Part shown: in pieces, positions 62,593 to 64,000 of the stretch
Layout of the letters: each line of letters starts with the position of its first letter
How positions within the stretch are numbered: the first letter of the stretch is position 1
From: Allobosea sp039673065
GTDB lineage: Bacteria > Pseudomonadota > Alphaproteobacteria > Rhizobiales > Beijerinckiaceae
Assembly (NCBI RefSeq): GCF_039673065.1
Contig: NZ_JBDJKW010000009.1
Span: 62,001-126,000 of the forward strand
Length of the DNA: 64,000 nucleotides
Direction of reading: 5' to 3'
Notes under the pieces: generated by a model
What the model was told of the DNA's origin: nothing
Seen by the model: only the letters and a program-made list of their open reading frames with translations
Database searches by the model: none
Position numbers and translations under genes: made by a program

Positions 62593-63678
62593 ATGGATGT
62601 CGGCCTCTTCGATTTCGCACTGCCCGAGGAGCGGATCGCGCTCAGGCCGGCCAGCCCGCGCGATGCGGCGCGCATGCTCGTGGTCACGCCCGGCACCGAG
62701 CCGGAACTCGCCGATCGCGGCGTGCGCGACCTGGTCGGCCTGCTGCGGCCGGGCGACGCGCTGGTGCTCAACGACACCAAGGTGATCCCCTCCAGGCTCT
62801 ACGGTCGGCGCCATCGCGGCGAGAGCGCGGCGCGCATCGAGATCATGCTGCACAAGCGCGAGGAGGCCGATCTCTGGCGCGCCTTCGCGCGGCCGGCCAA
62901 GAAGATCGCGCTCGGCGAGGATGTGGTCTTCGATACGGACGGCGCCGGAAATGCCTGCGAGCTGATGCGCTTGCGCGCGATGGTGGAGGAAAAGGGCGAA
63001 GGGGGAGAGGTGCTGCTGCGCTTCTCGCTCGCCGGCGCCTATCTCGACGAGGCCATCGCCCGGCTCGGCGAATTGCCGCTGCCGCCCTATATCGCCGGCA
63101 AGCGCGCGACGGATTCGGCCGACGCCGCCGACTACCAGACGACCTATGCCCGCGAGGAAGGCGCCGTCGCCGCTCCGACCGCAGGGTTGCACTTCACCCC
63201 GGAGCTGTTCGCGGCGCTGGGGGCGCGCGGCGTCTCGCGGCATTTCGTGACGCTGCATGTCGGTGCCGGCACCTTCCTGCCGGTGAAGGCGGAGGATACC
63301 GACGATCACCGCATGCATGCCGAATGGGGCACCGTCTCGCCGGCGACGGCCGAGGCGCTCAACGCGGTCAAGGCGCAGGGCGGGCGCATCGTCTGCGTGG
63401 GCACCACCTCGCTCAGGCTGCTCGAAAGCGCGGCGGGCGAGGACGGCGTGCTGCGGCCCTTCTCGGGCGATACGGCGATCTTCATCACGCCGGGCTACCG
63501 CTTCCGGGCGGTCGACCTGCTGATGACGAACTTCCACCTGCCGCGCTCGACGCTGTTCATGCTGGTCTCGGCCTTCTCCGGCCTGGAGACGATGCAGCGC
63601 GCCTATGCCCACGCGATCGCCGACGGCTACCGCTTCTACTCCTATGGCGACGCGTCGCTGCTGGCGCGGGCGGGCTGA
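62593..63678 (+). CDS. queA: S-adenosylmethionine:tRNA ribosyltransferase-isomerase
   Basis: Transfers and isomerises the ribosyl moiety of AdoMet onto preQ1 in tRNA, making epoxyqueuosine. The 361-aa protein has FDFALPEERIALRPASPRD, LVLNDTKVIPSRLYG, AAPTAGLHFTPELFAALGAR, HVGAGTFLPVKAEDTDDHRM and TNFHLPRSTLFMLVSAFSG. The ATG at 62593 starts as in homologues. It follows the cyclophilins; a tgt gene is not seen before the window ends. Confidence 0.96.
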   Translation: MDVGLFDFALPEERIALRPASPRDAARMLVVTPGTEPELADRGVRDLVGLLRPGDALVLNDTKVIPSRLYGRRHRGESAARIEIMLHKREEADLWRAFARPAKKIALGEDVVFDTDGAGNACELMRLRAMVEEKGEGGEVLLRFSLAGAYLDEAIARLGELPLPPYIAGKRATDSADAADYQTTYAREEGAVAAPTAGLHFTPELFAALGARGVSRHFVTLHVGAGTFLPVKAEDTDDHRMHAEWGTVSPATAEALNAVKAQGGRIVCVGTTSLRLLESAAGEDGVLRPFSGDTAIFITPGYRFRAVDLLMTNFHLPRSTLFMLVSAFSGLETMQRAYAHAIADGYRFYSYGDASLLARAG

Positions 63679-63732
63679 CCGGCACGGAGCAGGGTGCCGG
63701 CCAACACTGCGTGCCGGCCGGCGTGGGGCGCC

Positions 63733-64000
63733 CTATAGCGCCTCGGCGGCGAGCAGAACCTCTTCGGCGTGGCCCTTGACCTTCACCTTGCGCCAGATGC
63801 GGGCGATCTTGCCGTCGCGATCGATCAGGAAGGTGCTGCGGTCCACGCCCATATAGCTGCGGCCGTACATGCTCTTCTCGACCCAGCTGCCATAGGCCTC
63901 CAGCACCGTGTGTTCCTCGTCCGCGACGAGGTCGATGTCGAGCGCGTACTTCGCCTTGAAGCGATCGTGCCGCGCGACCGAATCCGGCGAGATGCCGACG
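63733..64000 (-). CDS. bcp: Thioredoxin-dependent peroxiredoxin, Bcp type (C-terminal part)
   Basis: Only the last 88 or so residues lie in the window; the 5' end is beyond position 64000. The translation reads VGISPDSVARHDRFKAKYAL, EEHTVLEAYGSWVEKSMYGR and GVDRSTFLIDRDGKIARIWR, which is the Bcp/PrxQ C-terminal half. The peroxidatic cysteine is outside the window. Bcp reduces peroxides with thioredoxin. It is convergent with queA. Confidence 0.93.
   Translation of the reverse strand, partial: VGISPDSVARHDRFKAKYALDIDLVADEEHTVLEAYGSWVEKSMYGRSYMGVDRSTFLIDRDGKIARIWRKVKVKGHAEEVLLAAEAL

Overview
This window is a stretch of a high-GC alphaproteobacterial chromosome, most likely from the Hyphomicrobiales (Rhizobiales). 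A Bosea-like genus is my best guess, but I cannot prove it from sequence reading alone. The evidence is a phasin, the clpS-clpA pair, RNase E with a long charged insert, an NDUFS4-type complex I accessory protein, a Tim14-like J protein, DUF1489 and DUF1467 proteins, a SPOR-tailed D,D-carboxypeptidase and several Bug-type receptors. Genes are dense. GTG and TTG starts are common, with good Shine-Dalgarno (SD) sequences in front. I see no prophage, insertion sequence, CRISPR array or rRNA operon.

Layout. 0-1.7 kb: tRNA-Leu(GAG), a FliN-like protein, lipB and a small lipoprotein. 1.8-13 kb: the two subunits of methylcrotonyl-CoA carboxylase, mccB and mccA, separated by about 6.7 kb holding an orphan Bug receptor, a DUF2254 membrane protein, a short-chain dehydrogenase, a CDF-like membrane protein and a rhodanese/YeeE pair that looks like thiosulfate uptake and use. 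13-17 kb: DUF1489, an L,D-transpeptidase-like protein with altered active-site residues, a frameshifted choloylglycine-hydrolase-family gene beside a beta-barrel protein, and panC. 17-25 kb: a VWA-like protein with a membrane J protein, a carboxypeptidase, phasin and clpSA. 25-31 kb: azlCD, a diguanylate cyclase, an aminotransferase and an MscS channel. 31-45 kb: RNase E with a long leader, an amidase and PBP1A (wall synthesis), an alcohol dehydrogenase, mntP under a yybP-ykoY manganese riboswitch, prfB with its programmed +1 frameshift, an SGNH hydrolase, an M23 peptidase and RNase D. 45-53 kb: aspS, two related small lipoproteins, a surface-glycan cluster (GT2 transferase, acyltransferase 3, hexapeptide acetyltransferase) and a large exported protein of unknown function. 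53-56 kb: DUF192, PRC-barrel, then an atypical lower-GC gene with a Tat-like leader and a CFI-box-type C-terminus, next to tRNA-Pro(TGG), the NDUFS4 homologue and tRNA-Arg(TCT). 56-64 kb: mazG, arfB-recX, a second Bug receptor, methylmalonyl-CoA epimerase, two cyclophilins flanking a TonB-C-like exported protein, queA, and the C-terminus of a Bcp peroxiredoxin at the edge.

Most of the window is core housekeeping: translation quality control, envelope growth and acyl-CoA metabolism. The points most worth a second look are the CFI-box gene at 54.3 kb, the start-codon hairpin of azlC, the VWA/Tim14-like J-protein pair, the frameshifted amidohydrolase and the cyclophilin/TonB-C/cyclophilin operon. 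I found no clear new multi-gene defence or mobile system.
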